Shown: in pieces, positions 34,911 to 43,277 of the stretch
How the letters are laid out: every line of letters begins with the position of its first letter
Position numbering within the stretch: position 1 is the stretch's first letter
Source of the DNA: Lachnospiraceae bacterium
GTDB taxonomy: Bacteria; Bacillota; Clostridia; Lachnospirales; Lachnospiraceae
Reading direction: 5' to 3'
NCBI GenBank assembly: GCA_022845955.1
Contig: AP025576.1
Coordinates: 3,286,001-3,350,000 of the forward strand
DNA: 64,000 nt
Notes under the pieces: generated by a model
What the model saw: the letters and a program-made list of their open reading frames with translations, nothing else
Databases searched by the model: none
Told to the model about the DNA's origin: nothing
Translations under genes and position numbers: made by a program

Positions 34911-35117
34911 AAGAAATATGAGGATCCGGGCCTGATCCCGGAAATGGATGCCGGTATGGATACGGATGACTTCGGAAATACCGGGGCTGAGGAAAAAGAT
35001 ATCTGTGTCTGTCCAGCAGGGATGGGACCGCCCATGCAAGAATTACCCACTTTAAGAGACCAAGCGGGAATTCCCGGTTATTCAATAGCCGGGATGAAAG
35101 CGCCTGCCCTTAAATGA
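34911..35117 (+). pseudogene. partial duplicate of the 541-aa gene's linker region
   Basis: About 120 bases (34937-35057) match 32935-33056 closely: EMDAGMDTDDFGNTGAEEK here against EMDAGIDTDGFGNTGAEEK there. A two-base loss shifts the frame afterwards. No start codon is present. It shows that a second copy of that gene once lay here. Confidence 0.65.
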
Positions 35118-35171
35118 CCTGTAAATTTTGCCCCTGAAAAAGTGTCCAATCCCGAAAATAAAAAGTACAGT

Positions 35172-35430
35172 TTATATATGTCTGACAATTTCTTCGAGCT
35201 TTTTGGATTCCGTATGCGCCGGGGCAGATACGACGCCATCCACTGGGTAGCCAATGGGCATAATCAAAACGGCTTTTTCATTCTCCGGCAGGTCAAATGC
35301 CTGCTACAGCTTGCTGTTGGCAAAGTAGTTGCACCAGGTCGTGTAAACGCCTTGCTCAATGGCCCTGAGCATGATGTAGGTCGCCGTGATGCTCACATCC
35401 TCCACGCCGGAGTGAAACAACTGCCAATAT
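35172..35430 (-). pseudogene. nitroreductase C-terminal remnant
   Basis: On the - strand the frame reads VEDVSITATYIMLRAIEQGV, TTWCNYFANSKL, a stop, then AFDLPENEKAVLIMPIGYPV to a final stop at 35172. The order matches the C-terminal half of FMN-dependent nitroreductases (helix, tryptophan loop, LPENE...MPIGYP). It has no start and one internal stop, so it is a dead fragment. The + strand frame at 35142-35450 is its shadow. Confidence 0.7.
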
Positions 35431-35465
35431 TTCTACTTATCTTTTTATAGCACCTATATGCGCAT

Positions 35466-35490
35466 CATATTTTCTTTGTAATTGTTGATG
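35466..35490 (+). promoter_or_regulatory. shared leader element, copy 9
   Basis: CATATTTTCTT then TGTAATTGTTGATGG, 46 nt before ATG 35512. Confidence 0.6.
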
Positions 35491-35511
35491 GATCTTAAAA
35501 AGGAGGTTGCT

Positions 35512-36006
35512 ATGAAAATTGTGGTTTTGCAGGATTTCGAATTGAGAGCTGAAATTCTTCGTCCGATGTACGATGAATTCCCGGATCTTGGAGTCTTCCC
35601 GTCAGCGACGGTCAGATCATTCCATAAAGGGGAAATCATTGAGATTGACAGGAATTTCATGCCTGTAGACTGTTTTGCGGATGATGGCGAGAAGCTTTAT
35701 TTCCAGGAAACAGTTCCCATGAAGTGCTGCATCTATCTGACCAGAAGAAACAGGAAACTGGCATATCTGTTTTCAAAGAAAATGGAAGAAGCCAGGAATC
35801 TGGAAGATGCCCTGCGGGACGCAGAGGAAAGGACAGAACAGGCGGCGGAAGCAGTCCCGGAATCGGAATCCATTCATGATGTTTTGTATTTTGTACAGGA
35901 GTGCAATATGAACCAGACTGAAATGATGCGTTTTCTGTTCCTGATGGATTCGCTTGCCTCTCAGGCTTCAAGGTATGAGAGGATGTTGCAGAGAAGAGCA
36001 ATGTAA
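35512..36006 (+). CDS. hypothetical protein (164 aa)
   Basis: ATG 35512 follows AAAAGGAGGTTG. N-terminal beta-rich part (MKIVVLQDFELRAEILRPMY, HKGEIIEIDRNFMPVDCF) followed by a helical, acidic C-terminal part (ARNLEDALRDAEERTEQAAE). Unknown family. It forms an operon with the next gene under leader copy 9. Confidence 0.6.
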   Translation: MKIVVLQDFELRAEILRPMYDEFPDLGVFPSATVRSFHKGEIIEIDRNFMPVDCFADDGEKLYFQETVPMKCCIYLTRRNRKLAYLFSKKMEEARNLEDALRDAEERTEQAAEAVPESESIHDVLYFVQECNMNQTEMMRFLFLMDSLASQASRYERMLQRRAM

Positions 36007-36019
36007 AAGAGAGGAGAAA

Positions 36020-36295
36020 ATGATGTTTATTTTAACGCAGGATGGAATGAGTTTGATCGAAACGACAGGAACTACGCTCCGCATTGTTGGGGCGGATATG
36101 CTTAAAGACATGGCTTCCCAGTGGGGGAGACCAGTAAGGAAAGAGTACGTTATCATAGCTTCCGGCAATAATGTATCTAACCTTCGTGCAACAATGGTTG
36201 GCGAGTATGATACGCGCAGTGAGGCAAAGGACGTGCTGAAGGAGATTTTTGAAAGGAACTGGCATGACAAGGAAGACTGTTATGCAGTGCCCTGA
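36020..36295 (+). CDS. hypothetical protein (91 aa)
   Basis: ATG 36020 follows AGAGGAG, 13 nt after the previous gene. Compact alpha/beta sequence (MMFILTQDGMSLIETTGTTL, later GEYDTRSEAKDVLKEIFERN). Proteins of this pattern occur on phages and ICEs of Firmicutes; role unknown. Confidence 0.6.
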   Translation: MMFILTQDGMSLIETTGTTLRIVGADMLKDMASQWGRPVRKEYVIIASGNNVSNLRATMVGEYDTRSEAKDVLKEIFERNWHDKEDCYAVP

Positions 36296-36320
36296 ATAAT
36301 TTGTAAAAAAATGCATAGAA

Positions 36321-36373
36321 GAAAGGGCATGTCACATGAGGAAGTAAATTCCTCATGTGACATACCCCTTTTT
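36321..36373 (+). terminator. strong terminator after the 91-aa gene
   Basis: GGGCATGTCACATGAGGAA and its near complement around a 5-nt loop, then CCCCTTTTTT. Confidence 0.8.
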
Positions 36374-36484
36374 TGCTGCTTATTTCAGAGAAATATCCAG
36401 ATGATCCGCCTATTTTTGACTTTCTGCTTGAAAAAGCGCAGGCCTCCCCTTCCCTGTCTGTTTGGCGTTTTGAACCTTCTAAAT
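36374..36484. other. short stretch between terminator and IS1182 fragment
   Basis: A + strand frame without a start reads EKYPDDPPIFDFLLEKAQAS, protein-like but truncated at both sides. It may be a gene fragment cut by the IS1182 insertion. Confidence 0.3.
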
Positions 36485-37253
36485 TTATGCGCTCTTCTTT
36501 AACGCAAACAGATGTGTCCCGGTTTTTCCGTTTTGGATTTTTTGATGTAGCTTCCTGACATTATGTGCAATCGCCAGCAGAATACTTTGCGCTTCTACAT
36601 TCGCTTTTCCACGGTATCGGAATCTTCGGAAGCCTGTATCCTCTTTCAGATCACCAAAGCTTCCTTCGGACTGGATACTACGGTTCACCCGCAGCACAAT
36701 CCCCTTTTCACTGGTAATCCTCTCCAGGTCTTCCTCACGGTACTGATTGAACTTCCGGGAAACATACAAATTTTTCGTTCTGTCTTCGAATGGAACTTTA
36801 CTATGGTTCCCTTTGATACATTCTTTTTTGTAGGGACATCCGCTGCAGTCTTCACAACTGTAAATGGTCGTTTCTCTCTCATATCCTGTCTTTGTTTTTT
36901 CTTTCTTTATCTTACTGACTTTCAGTCTTTTCCCGTTGTGGCAGGTGTAGGTGTCCGACTGCGAATCATATTTCATATTTTCTGCCCTGCCGATGTCGTT
37001 TTGATAAGAACGCTTTTTCCCGATCTCATAATTCGTCGGCTTGATAAATGCCTCTTTCTTTTCTTTCTCCAGATAAGCGTAATTCTCTTCACTTTCATAT
37101 CCTGCATCCGCCGTAACTCTCTGGTATTTAAAATCATCTACGTATTCTTCCAGATCCTTAAAAAATGGGATCAGTGTTGTAGTATCCGTAGGCTGCGGTC
37201 CTACGGTAAGCCAGGTGATATATTCAGAGTCTACACCGTGCTGGATATTATAT
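36485..37253 (-). pseudogene. IS1182-family transposase, C-terminal half, cut by another IS
   Basis: The - strand frame is open from 37253 (YNIQHGVDSEYITWLTVGPQ) through VTADAGYESEENYAYLEKE to the end at 36485. It includes the Cys-rich segment CEDCSGCPYKKEC typical of IS1182 transposases. The N-terminal half with the first catalytic aspartate is missing; it ends exactly where the IS4/IS1634-like element begins. The missing part is not found beyond that element, so a deletion accompanied or followed the insertion. Confidence 0.8.
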
Positions 37254-37297
37254 GCTAACTTTGCAAAAAAGTTACACTAAAGGTCTTCTGACGCTCC

Positions 37298-37510
37298 TCA
37301 CACTTCGAGAAACGTCATAAGCTCCTGCATACTTTTACCGCTCCTGCGGAAGGCATTCATGATCTGTTTTGCCTCTATGGACTGCTTCTGTTCCTGGAGT
37401 TCAAGCAGCCTTTGGGTAAGCTCGTCAACCTTCTCCTGAGCCTTTTGAAGTTCAGCTGTTACCTTTGAGATCTCAGTCTCAATCGATGATAGTGAACGTG
37501 TCCTCGCCAT
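37298..37510 (-). CDS. small coiled-coil protein (70 aa) encoded in the IS
   Basis: ATG 37510 (or 37519) overlaps the 3' end of the transposase gene by about 30 nt. The sequence (LSSIETEISKVTAELQKAQE, then RLLELQEQKQSIEAKQIMNA) forms a coiled coil followed by FRRSGKSMQELMTFLEV, similar in layout to DUF4315-type small proteins. It may be an accessory to transposition; this is a guess from the overlap. Confidence 0.55.
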   Translation of the reverse strand: MARTRSLSSIETEISKVTAELQKAQEKVDELTQRLLELQEQKQSIEAKQIMNAFRRSGKSMQELMTFLEV

Positions 37511-39233
37511 AATCGTCATCCTCCTCGGGCGCTTTGTCTGTAGGTGTTTGATTGCCTGATAACTGACTGCCTATTTCTATCGCTATGCTTTTGACATCTG
37601 TATCAGACAGGCCGAATGCGCTAAGTATCGTTTTTTGTTTTTTCGTAACGGCATGATCCAGGCGGTAATGGCCATTGCCCCGCCTTACCATCTCGATCTT
37701 CTCAAGTTCTCTGAGAGCAGCGGGAACGGTCATGTAGTTTGGCTTTGTTTCAAGCCTGAGCATGGTCTCCTTGAGCAGGTTATACATCCTGTTGCGAACG
37801 ATAAGGGCGATAAACTCAACAAATATCTTCGCTGACAGGGCCTGTGTGGTCTGGACCCTCATGCTATTGGACCCGATAAAGGATTTGTCCGTGCTGAAGA
37901 GCTTTTCAGAAACATCTCTGCCTTTGTAGTGGATAAGCGCCTGGGAGGCCGTCATCTCCTCGGAGGTGACGATGCAAAAGTAACCGCAGAGATCCAGTTC
38001 ACGCTTTATGACGTCTTTTCGCTCGCTGTAGCCGACAAGATGACCTGCTTTGTCATACTTAAGGGTAAAATACTCCTGACATGCCTTTGATGAGGTAACC
38101 ACATCTCCGATGTGCTTGTCCATATATATCTTAAATCTGTCCAGCGTAAGCTCCAGGCGTTCCCTTTCAGCCGCATGTTTGGAAGGATTGAAGTAGATAT
38201 GGAAGTATCTGTCCTGCGTATCATCCTCATATAACCTGGCTTTCACTGTCTTACCGTAGACATGATAGGCTCTGATGGAATGGTCGCGCTCGGTTTCAAA
38301 TGTGCCGCGGTTTTCTTCTACAAGGGACGACACCAGGGCCTTACGGCCTTTTACCATGATAACGAAGGCATATCCGCCTTCCTCCATGTAGCGTATGTTG
38401 TCTTTGCTGAAGTAACCGCGGTCAAGTATGAAGCCTACCTTTTTATAGCCATACTCCGTCACCTTATCCACCATATGCACAAACTGGGAGACATCCGTTA
38501 TGGAGCCGGGATATTCCTCATAAAACAGAGGCACCCGGTTGGTCTTATCAAAGGCCAGGGCAAGGTTAAAGATAGGAATACCCTTATCATCCTTTGCTTT
38601 GCCATACTCTATGAGATCTATGTCACCGGCATTACAGTTTTTATTTGAGGAGTCATAGGAAATATATATCCTTTGCTTATGATCCCTTCTTTTATTCCAG
38701 TCGTCAAGAAACCCTATCATCTGTTCCTTAGTGACGGAAGAGAAGAACCGGCATACCTTTGAATCGCTGTATATCCTCATACCATCCGAGAACAAAGGGT
38801 GGCAAAAAGCATAGTCAGGATAGTGCTGTCCGGCGTTATCCTCTTCCACTATAAGATAGGATAAAAGATCCATAAAAAGACCACAGTCCTCAGGAAACCA
38901 TTTTTCCAGAAGTTTTGGAAGCTTATACTCGTTCAGGACATAACGGATCACCACATAAGGACCTATTCTGAGACAACAGCTTCTATACGTCTCAGGCAGT
39001 TCTTCGGGAAGCATCGCTTCAGGAAAGTACTGCTGAAACTTCTCGTTAGGAAACATCTTTGTTGGATCGGAAGGATCAACCTTCCCGATGATCGTCCTTT
39101 TGGGTATGGCATACTTCTTATCAGGCTTATATTCTGCCCCGTACTGGAAGAGCACATAGGAAGATCCGCCCTTAGCCTTGGTCAGGATTTTCCCTTTTTC
39201 CGAGGGGATCTGGACAACGAAATTGTAGTACAT
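37479..39233 (-). CDS. IS4/IS1634-like DDE transposase
   Basis: 584 residues. Motifs of the IS4-type DDE fold are visible: YISYDSSNKNCNAG (first aspartate), VGFILDRGYFSKDNIRYMEE (second aspartate) and a Y-(2)-R-(3)-E-(6)-K-like section near YFCIVTSEEMTASQALIHYK. Complete with start and stop; ribosome site AAAGGAGG upstream of ATG 39233. Probably active or recently active. Confidence 0.8.
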   Translation of the reverse strand: MYYNFVVQIPSEKGKILTKAKGGSSYVLFQYGAEYKPDKKYAIPKRTIIGKVDPSDPTKMFPNEKFQQYFPEAMLPEELPETYRSCCLRIGPYVVIRYVLNEYKLPKLLEKWFPEDCGLFMDLLSYLIVEEDNAGQHYPDYAFCHPLFSDGMRIYSDSKVCRFFSSVTKEQMIGFLDDWNKRRDHKQRIYISYDSSNKNCNAGDIDLIEYGKAKDDKGIPIFNLALAFDKTNRVPLFYEEYPGSITDVSQFVHMVDKVTEYGYKKVGFILDRGYFSKDNIRYMEEGGYAFVIMVKGRKALVSSLVEENRGTFETERDHSIRAYHVYGKTVKARLYEDDTQDRYFHIYFNPSKHAAERERLELTLDRFKIYMDKHIGDVVTSSKACQEYFTLKYDKAGHLVGYSERKDVIKRELDLCGYFCIVTSEEMTASQALIHYKGRDVSEKLFSTDKSFIGSNSMRVQTTQALSAKIFVEFIALIVRNRMYNLLKETMLRLETKPNYMTVPAALRELEKIEMVRRGNGHYRLDHAVTKKQKTILSAFGLSDTDVKSIAIEIGSQLSGNQTPTDKAPEEDDDYGEDTFTIID

Positions 39234-39380
39234 GCAGTTCCTCCTTTTAGTGTAATCGTTGCACTAAAATTATATCACTAAATCGGAGGTTTGGCAAGCA
39301 AAAATCGCGTAAAATAAGGCTTTAAGCGACTTTTTACGTTCAAAACAGAACTTTAGTGTAACTCGCATGCAAAGTTAGCA

Positions 39381-39539
39381 AAGAAGCAGTGCTTGTTTGG
39401 AATATGGTGATTCGGAATGGAAGATGGCTTTTTGAAAGGGTTTATTTTATGATAATGGCACAAAATATTTTGCTGCGCAGAAAAAATGTTTGTAATTGTT
39501 AGAATTAAGGTGTTGGGTGGATGAAAGGAGAATGTGATT
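39381..39539 (+). promoter_or_regulatory. upstream region of the first binding-protein gene, duplicated at 41365
   Basis: From GAAGCAGTGCTTGTTTGGAA (39383) to the start codon this 155-nt segment is nearly identical to 41365-41522 before the second binding-protein gene. It probably contains the promoter and leader. The IS ends directly in front of it. Confidence 0.55.
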
Positions 39540-41195
39540 ATGAGAAAACGTAAGGTGTATGCAGCAGCTATGGCAGCCGTAATGGCAGCATCTGTATTGG
39601 CAGGATGCGGAAGTGATGTAGAGTCAACAAAGGATACAACAACAAAAGCTGCTGCAGAGACGAAAGCAGAAGGAACAGAAGAGAGCGAGAAGGAAGCAGA
39701 AGAGTTTTCTTATCCCATGGAAACCGATGTAACATTAAATATGTTTGCCGGATCTTTCTTCGGATTGGCAGATACGGAAACCGATTATCATAATTCCCCA
39801 TTCTGGCAGGAAATGACAAAACGCTTAGGCATTACCATTGATATGGAATATGTTCCGGTCGGCGGCGATCCAAAGCAACAGTTAAACCTAATTCTGGCGG
39901 ATCCGCAAAATATGCCTGTTTTAGTCGGTAATATTCCGATCACAGATGCAGAACAATATATTAATGATGGGGCTATATTGGATTTGTCACCATATCTGGA
40001 ACAGTATGCGCCAAACTATTGGGCTATGCTTAATGATCCTGAAAATGAGGAAATCAGACGAGCCCTGACAACCGATTCAGGTAAAATTGGTGTGTTTGGA
40101 AGTTGGAGAGAAAGTGATTGGGCAAAGAATTTCCGTGGTATGATGGTCCGCAAAGATATTTTGGATAAGGAAGGTTTGGAAATACCCGTTACAATTGCGG
40201 ATTGGGAAGAAGTGCTGACTGTGATGAAGGAAAAATATGATTTACAATTCACTGCTGAATTTAATATTTTTAATCAGGGACCGGCATTTGCCAGCGGATT
40301 TGGCGCATACAATACCTGTTGGAGCACCATGTATGTGGAAGATGGAACGATTTATAATTCCCATATGCAGCCGGAGTGGCGTGAATTAATCACAACCATG
40401 AATAAATGGTATGAAGCCGGATTGATTGATCCGGATCTGTTGACGAATACGGATGAAGAGGTGACAACAAAGGTTTATAATGACAAGGCTGGGGTTGTAT
40501 TTGGGCCTCTTTCCAGAGTAACCAGATATGTGAATAATGCTGAAAAAACTGAAAATGGTCAGGAATGGTACGGAGTTCCTTATCCTGTAGTAAAAGAGGG
40601 AGAAAAAGCTTGCGCTATTCAGTTTGAAACAGCAACACGTGATATTGGAGTTTCAATTGCAGCCAGTGCATCGGAAGAAGAAATTATCGCTGCATGCCGT
40701 GCTATGGATTATTTCTACAGTGAAGAAGGAATTGAATTTGCAAACTTTGGTACAGAAGGAGTTTCTTATACATTGGATGAGGAAGGAAATCACATATTTA
40801 CTGATTTGTTGAAAAATGATCCTGATGGTTTTGATATGGCTTTAAAGAAATATGCAACAGCTTCCGGAATTAATGTAGGAATCCAATTGACAGAATATGT
40901 TAAGAATAAAAATCATCCGGTTGGTGTGGAAGCAGTAGATAATTGGACTTCTAATCAAGAAGCCGCTGAGCACTATTATCCCTCTGTATCATTTACTGAT
41001 GATGAACTGAGAGAGAAGACAAGTATTGAATCTGCGATTTCCACCTATATTCAGGAAGCAACGATGAAATTTATCATCGGAGATATGGATATTGAAACCG
41101 AATATGATTCTTTCATTGAAACATTAAAGGATATGCAGATGGAACGTCTGATTGAAATTTATCAAACAGCATATGACCGTTATATGGCAAGATAA
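39540..41195 (+). CDS. ABC transporter solute-binding lipoprotein 1 (oligosaccharide)
   Basis: 551 residues from ATG 39540 behind GAAAGGAG. Lipoprotein signal peptide MRKRKVYAAAMAAVMAAS with lipobox LAGC, then a Thr/Glu-rich linker. The body is a large family 1-type binding protein of the LplA class (KQQLNLILADPQNMPVLVG, DNWTSNQEAAEHYYPSVSFT). It should sit on the outer face of the membrane and hand oligosaccharides to the permeases at 45668-47540. A tandem copy follows. Confidence 0.88.
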   Translation: MRKRKVYAAAMAAVMAASVLAGCGSDVESTKDTTTKAAAETKAEGTEESEKEAEEFSYPMETDVTLNMFAGSFFGLADTETDYHNSPFWQEMTKRLGITIDMEYVPVGGDPKQQLNLILADPQNMPVLVGNIPITDAEQYINDGAILDLSPYLEQYAPNYWAMLNDPENEEIRRALTTDSGKIGVFGSWRESDWAKNFRGMMVRKDILDKEGLEIPVTIADWEEVLTVMKEKYDLQFTAEFNIFNQGPAFASGFGAYNTCWSTMYVEDGTIYNSHMQPEWRELITTMNKWYEAGLIDPDLLTNTDEEVTTKVYNDKAGVVFGPLSRVTRYVNNAEKTENGQEWYGVPYPVVKEGEKACAIQFETATRDIGVSIAASASEEEIIAACRAMDYFYSEEGIEFANFGTEGVSYTLDEEGNHIFTDLLKNDPDGFDMALKKYATASGINVGIQLTEYVKNKNHPVGVEAVDNWTSNQEAAEHYYPSVSFTDDELREKTSIESAISTYIQEATMKFIIGDMDIETEYDSFIETLKDMQMERLIEIYQTAYDRYMAR

Positions 41196-41216
41196 GAAAA
41201 ATAGAACAGGGTATTA

Positions 41217-41292
41217 AAAAGACACCTTTTACGCAAGGAAATTTTCTGGAATATATCCAGTGATTTCTATATAGTAAAAGGTGTCTTTTGTC
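41217..41292 (+). terminator. long hairpin between the two binding-protein genes
   Basis: AAAAGACACCTTTTAC pairs with GTAAAAGGTGTCTTTT across a 40-nt loop, then T-rich; probable terminator. Confidence 0.75.
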
Positions 41293-41364
41293 AGATGAAA
41301 AAATTTATATAAAGGATATTTTTTTATGAAAAAAATGGTAGAATAGTAGAAAAAACAATGCATG

Positions 41365-41522
41365 AGAAGCAGTGCTTGTTTGGAATATGGTGATTTGGAA
41401 TGGAAGATAGCTTTTTAGAAGGGTTTGTTTTATGATAATGGCACAAAACATTTTGCTGCGCAGCAAAAATATTTGTAATTGTCAGAGTTAAGGTATTGGG
41501 AGGATGAAAGGAGAACGCAATT
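41365..41522 (+). repeat. duplicated upstream segment of the second binding-protein gene
   Basis: Near-identical to 39383-39539. Together with the following gene it defines a tandem duplication unit of about 2 kb. Confidence 0.7.
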
Positions 41523-43178
41523 ATGAGAAAACGTAAGGTGTATGCAGCAGCTATGGCAGCCGTAATGGCAGCATCTGTATTGGCTGGATGTGGAAGTGAT
41601 GCAGAATCAACAAAGGATACAACAACAAAAGCTGTTACAGAGACAAAAGCAGAAGGGACAGAAGGGGGAGAAAAGGAAGCGGAAGAGTTTTCTTATCCTA
41701 TGGAAACCGATGTAACATTAAATATGTTTGCCGGATCTTTCTTCGGATTGGCAAATACAGAAACCGATTATCACAATTCACCATTCTGGCAGGAAATGAC
41801 AAAACGCTTAGGTGTTACCATTGATATGGAATATGTTCCGGTCGGCGGTGATGCAAAGCAGCAGCTGAATCTGGTTCTGGCAGATCCGCAGTCTATGCCT
41901 ACCTTGGTAGGAAATATTTTAGTTACAGATGTGGAACAATATATCAATGATGGAGCGATTTTGGATCTGACACCATATCTGGAACAGTATGCGCCAAACT
42001 ATTGGGCTATGCTTAATGATCCGGAAAATGCAGAAATAAAACGTGCACTGACGACAGACTCCGGTAAAATTGGTGTGTTTGGATGCTGGAGAGAAAGTGA
42101 TTGGGCAAAGAACTTCCGTGGTCTTATGGTTCGTAAGGATATTTTGGATGAAGCAGGACTGGAAGTTCCTGTGACCATAGCAGATTGGGAAGAAGTTCTG
42201 AAGGTCATGAAGGAAGATTATGACATGCAGTTCACATCTGAGTTTAATGTGTTCAATCAGGGACCGGCATTTGCCAGTGGATTTGGTGCGTACAGCACCT
42301 GTTGGAGTACCATGTTTGTGGATGATGGCGTAGTAAAACATTCCCATATGCAGCCAGAATGGCGTGAGTTGATCACAACCATGAATAGGTGGTATGAAGC
42401 AGGATACATTGATCCGGATTTGTTGACAAATACAGATGAGGAATTGACAACAAAGGTCTACAACGATAAGACTGGTGCGGTTTTCCACGCTATGTCCCGT
42501 GTGACCAGATATACGGATAATGCAGAAGAGACAGGAAACGGACAGGAATGGCTGGGTGTTCCATATCCGGTTGTAAAAGAAGGCGATAAGGCATGTGCAA
42601 TCCAGTTTGAGACAGTAACCCGTGATGCTGGTGTGGCGATTGCTGCCAATGCTTCAGAAGAAGAAATCATTACAGCGTGCCGTGCAATGGATTATTTCTA
42701 TACCGAAGAAGGTATTGAGTTTGCAAACTTTGGTATTGAAGATGTATCCTATACAGTAGATGATGATGGCAATCATGAATTCACAGATCTGTTGAAAAAT
42801 GATCCGGACGGATTTGATCAGGCGCTGATGAAATATACAACAGCTTCCGGAATCAATGTGGGAATTCAGCTGACAGAGTTTGTACAGGATAAGAATAACC
42901 CGGCAGCTGTAGAAGCAGTGGATAACTGGACATCGAACCAGGAAGCAGCAGAACATTTTTATCCATTGGTCTCCTTTACTGATGACGAGTTAAGAGAAAA
43001 GACCAACATTGAATCCGCGATTTCCACCTATGTTCAGGAAGCATCCATGAAGTTTATTATCGGAGATATGGATATTGAAACGGAATATGATTCTTTTATT
43101 GAAACATTAAAGGGAATGCAGATTGAACGTCTGATTGAGATTTATCAGACAGCATATGATCGTTATATGGCAAGATAA
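41523..43178 (+). CDS. ABC transporter solute-binding lipoprotein 2 (paralogue)
   Basis: 551 residues, colinear with binding protein 1 without gaps and very similar throughout. The same signal peptide and lipobox are present. Differences cluster in the middle and C-terminal parts (for example VVKHSHMQPEW for TIYNSHMQPEW), which may change ligand choice. It has its own copy of the upstream region, so it can be expressed separately. Confidence 0.88.
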   Translation: MRKRKVYAAAMAAVMAASVLAGCGSDAESTKDTTTKAVTETKAEGTEGGEKEAEEFSYPMETDVTLNMFAGSFFGLANTETDYHNSPFWQEMTKRLGVTIDMEYVPVGGDAKQQLNLVLADPQSMPTLVGNILVTDVEQYINDGAILDLTPYLEQYAPNYWAMLNDPENAEIKRALTTDSGKIGVFGCWRESDWAKNFRGLMVRKDILDEAGLEVPVTIADWEEVLKVMKEDYDMQFTSEFNVFNQGPAFASGFGAYSTCWSTMFVDDGVVKHSHMQPEWRELITTMNRWYEAGYIDPDLLTNTDEELTTKVYNDKTGAVFHAMSRVTRYTDNAEETGNGQEWLGVPYPVVKEGDKACAIQFETVTRDAGVAIAANASEEEIITACRAMDYFYTEEGIEFANFGIEDVSYTVDDDGNHEFTDLLKNDPDGFDQALMKYTTASGINVGIQLTEFVQDKNNPAAVEAVDNWTSNQEAAEHFYPLVSFTDDELREKTNIESAISTYVQEASMKFIIGDMDIETEYDSFIETLKGMQIERLIEIYQTAYDRYMAR

Positions 43179-43205
43179 TCGATAAAAATACGCAGATAAA
43201 GACTT

Positions 43206-43247
43206 CATCTTTCATCCGGATGAGAAATCATCCAAGGATGAAAGATG
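43206..43247 (+). terminator. hairpin between binding protein 2 and the regulator
   Basis: CATCTTTCATCC/GGATGAAAGATG stem without a clear T run; could attenuate rather than end transcription. Confidence 0.5.
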
Positions 43248-43277
43248 GAGCATTTGTCTATTTTAGGGTAGGGTTTT

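Larger units (their letters stand above)
37254..39380 (-). mobile_element. IS4/IS1634-like insertion sequence
   Basis: Inverted repeats lie at 37254-37282 (GCTAACTTTGCA..GTTACACTAAAG) and 39351-39379 (its complement with a few changes in the middle). The element holds a transposase and a small overlapping gene. I see no clear target-site duplication, in line with a rearranged junction. Confidence 0.8.

Noticed and set aside
35142..35450. Forward 102-aa frame
   Set aside because: It is the antisense shadow of the nitroreductase remnant on the - strand.
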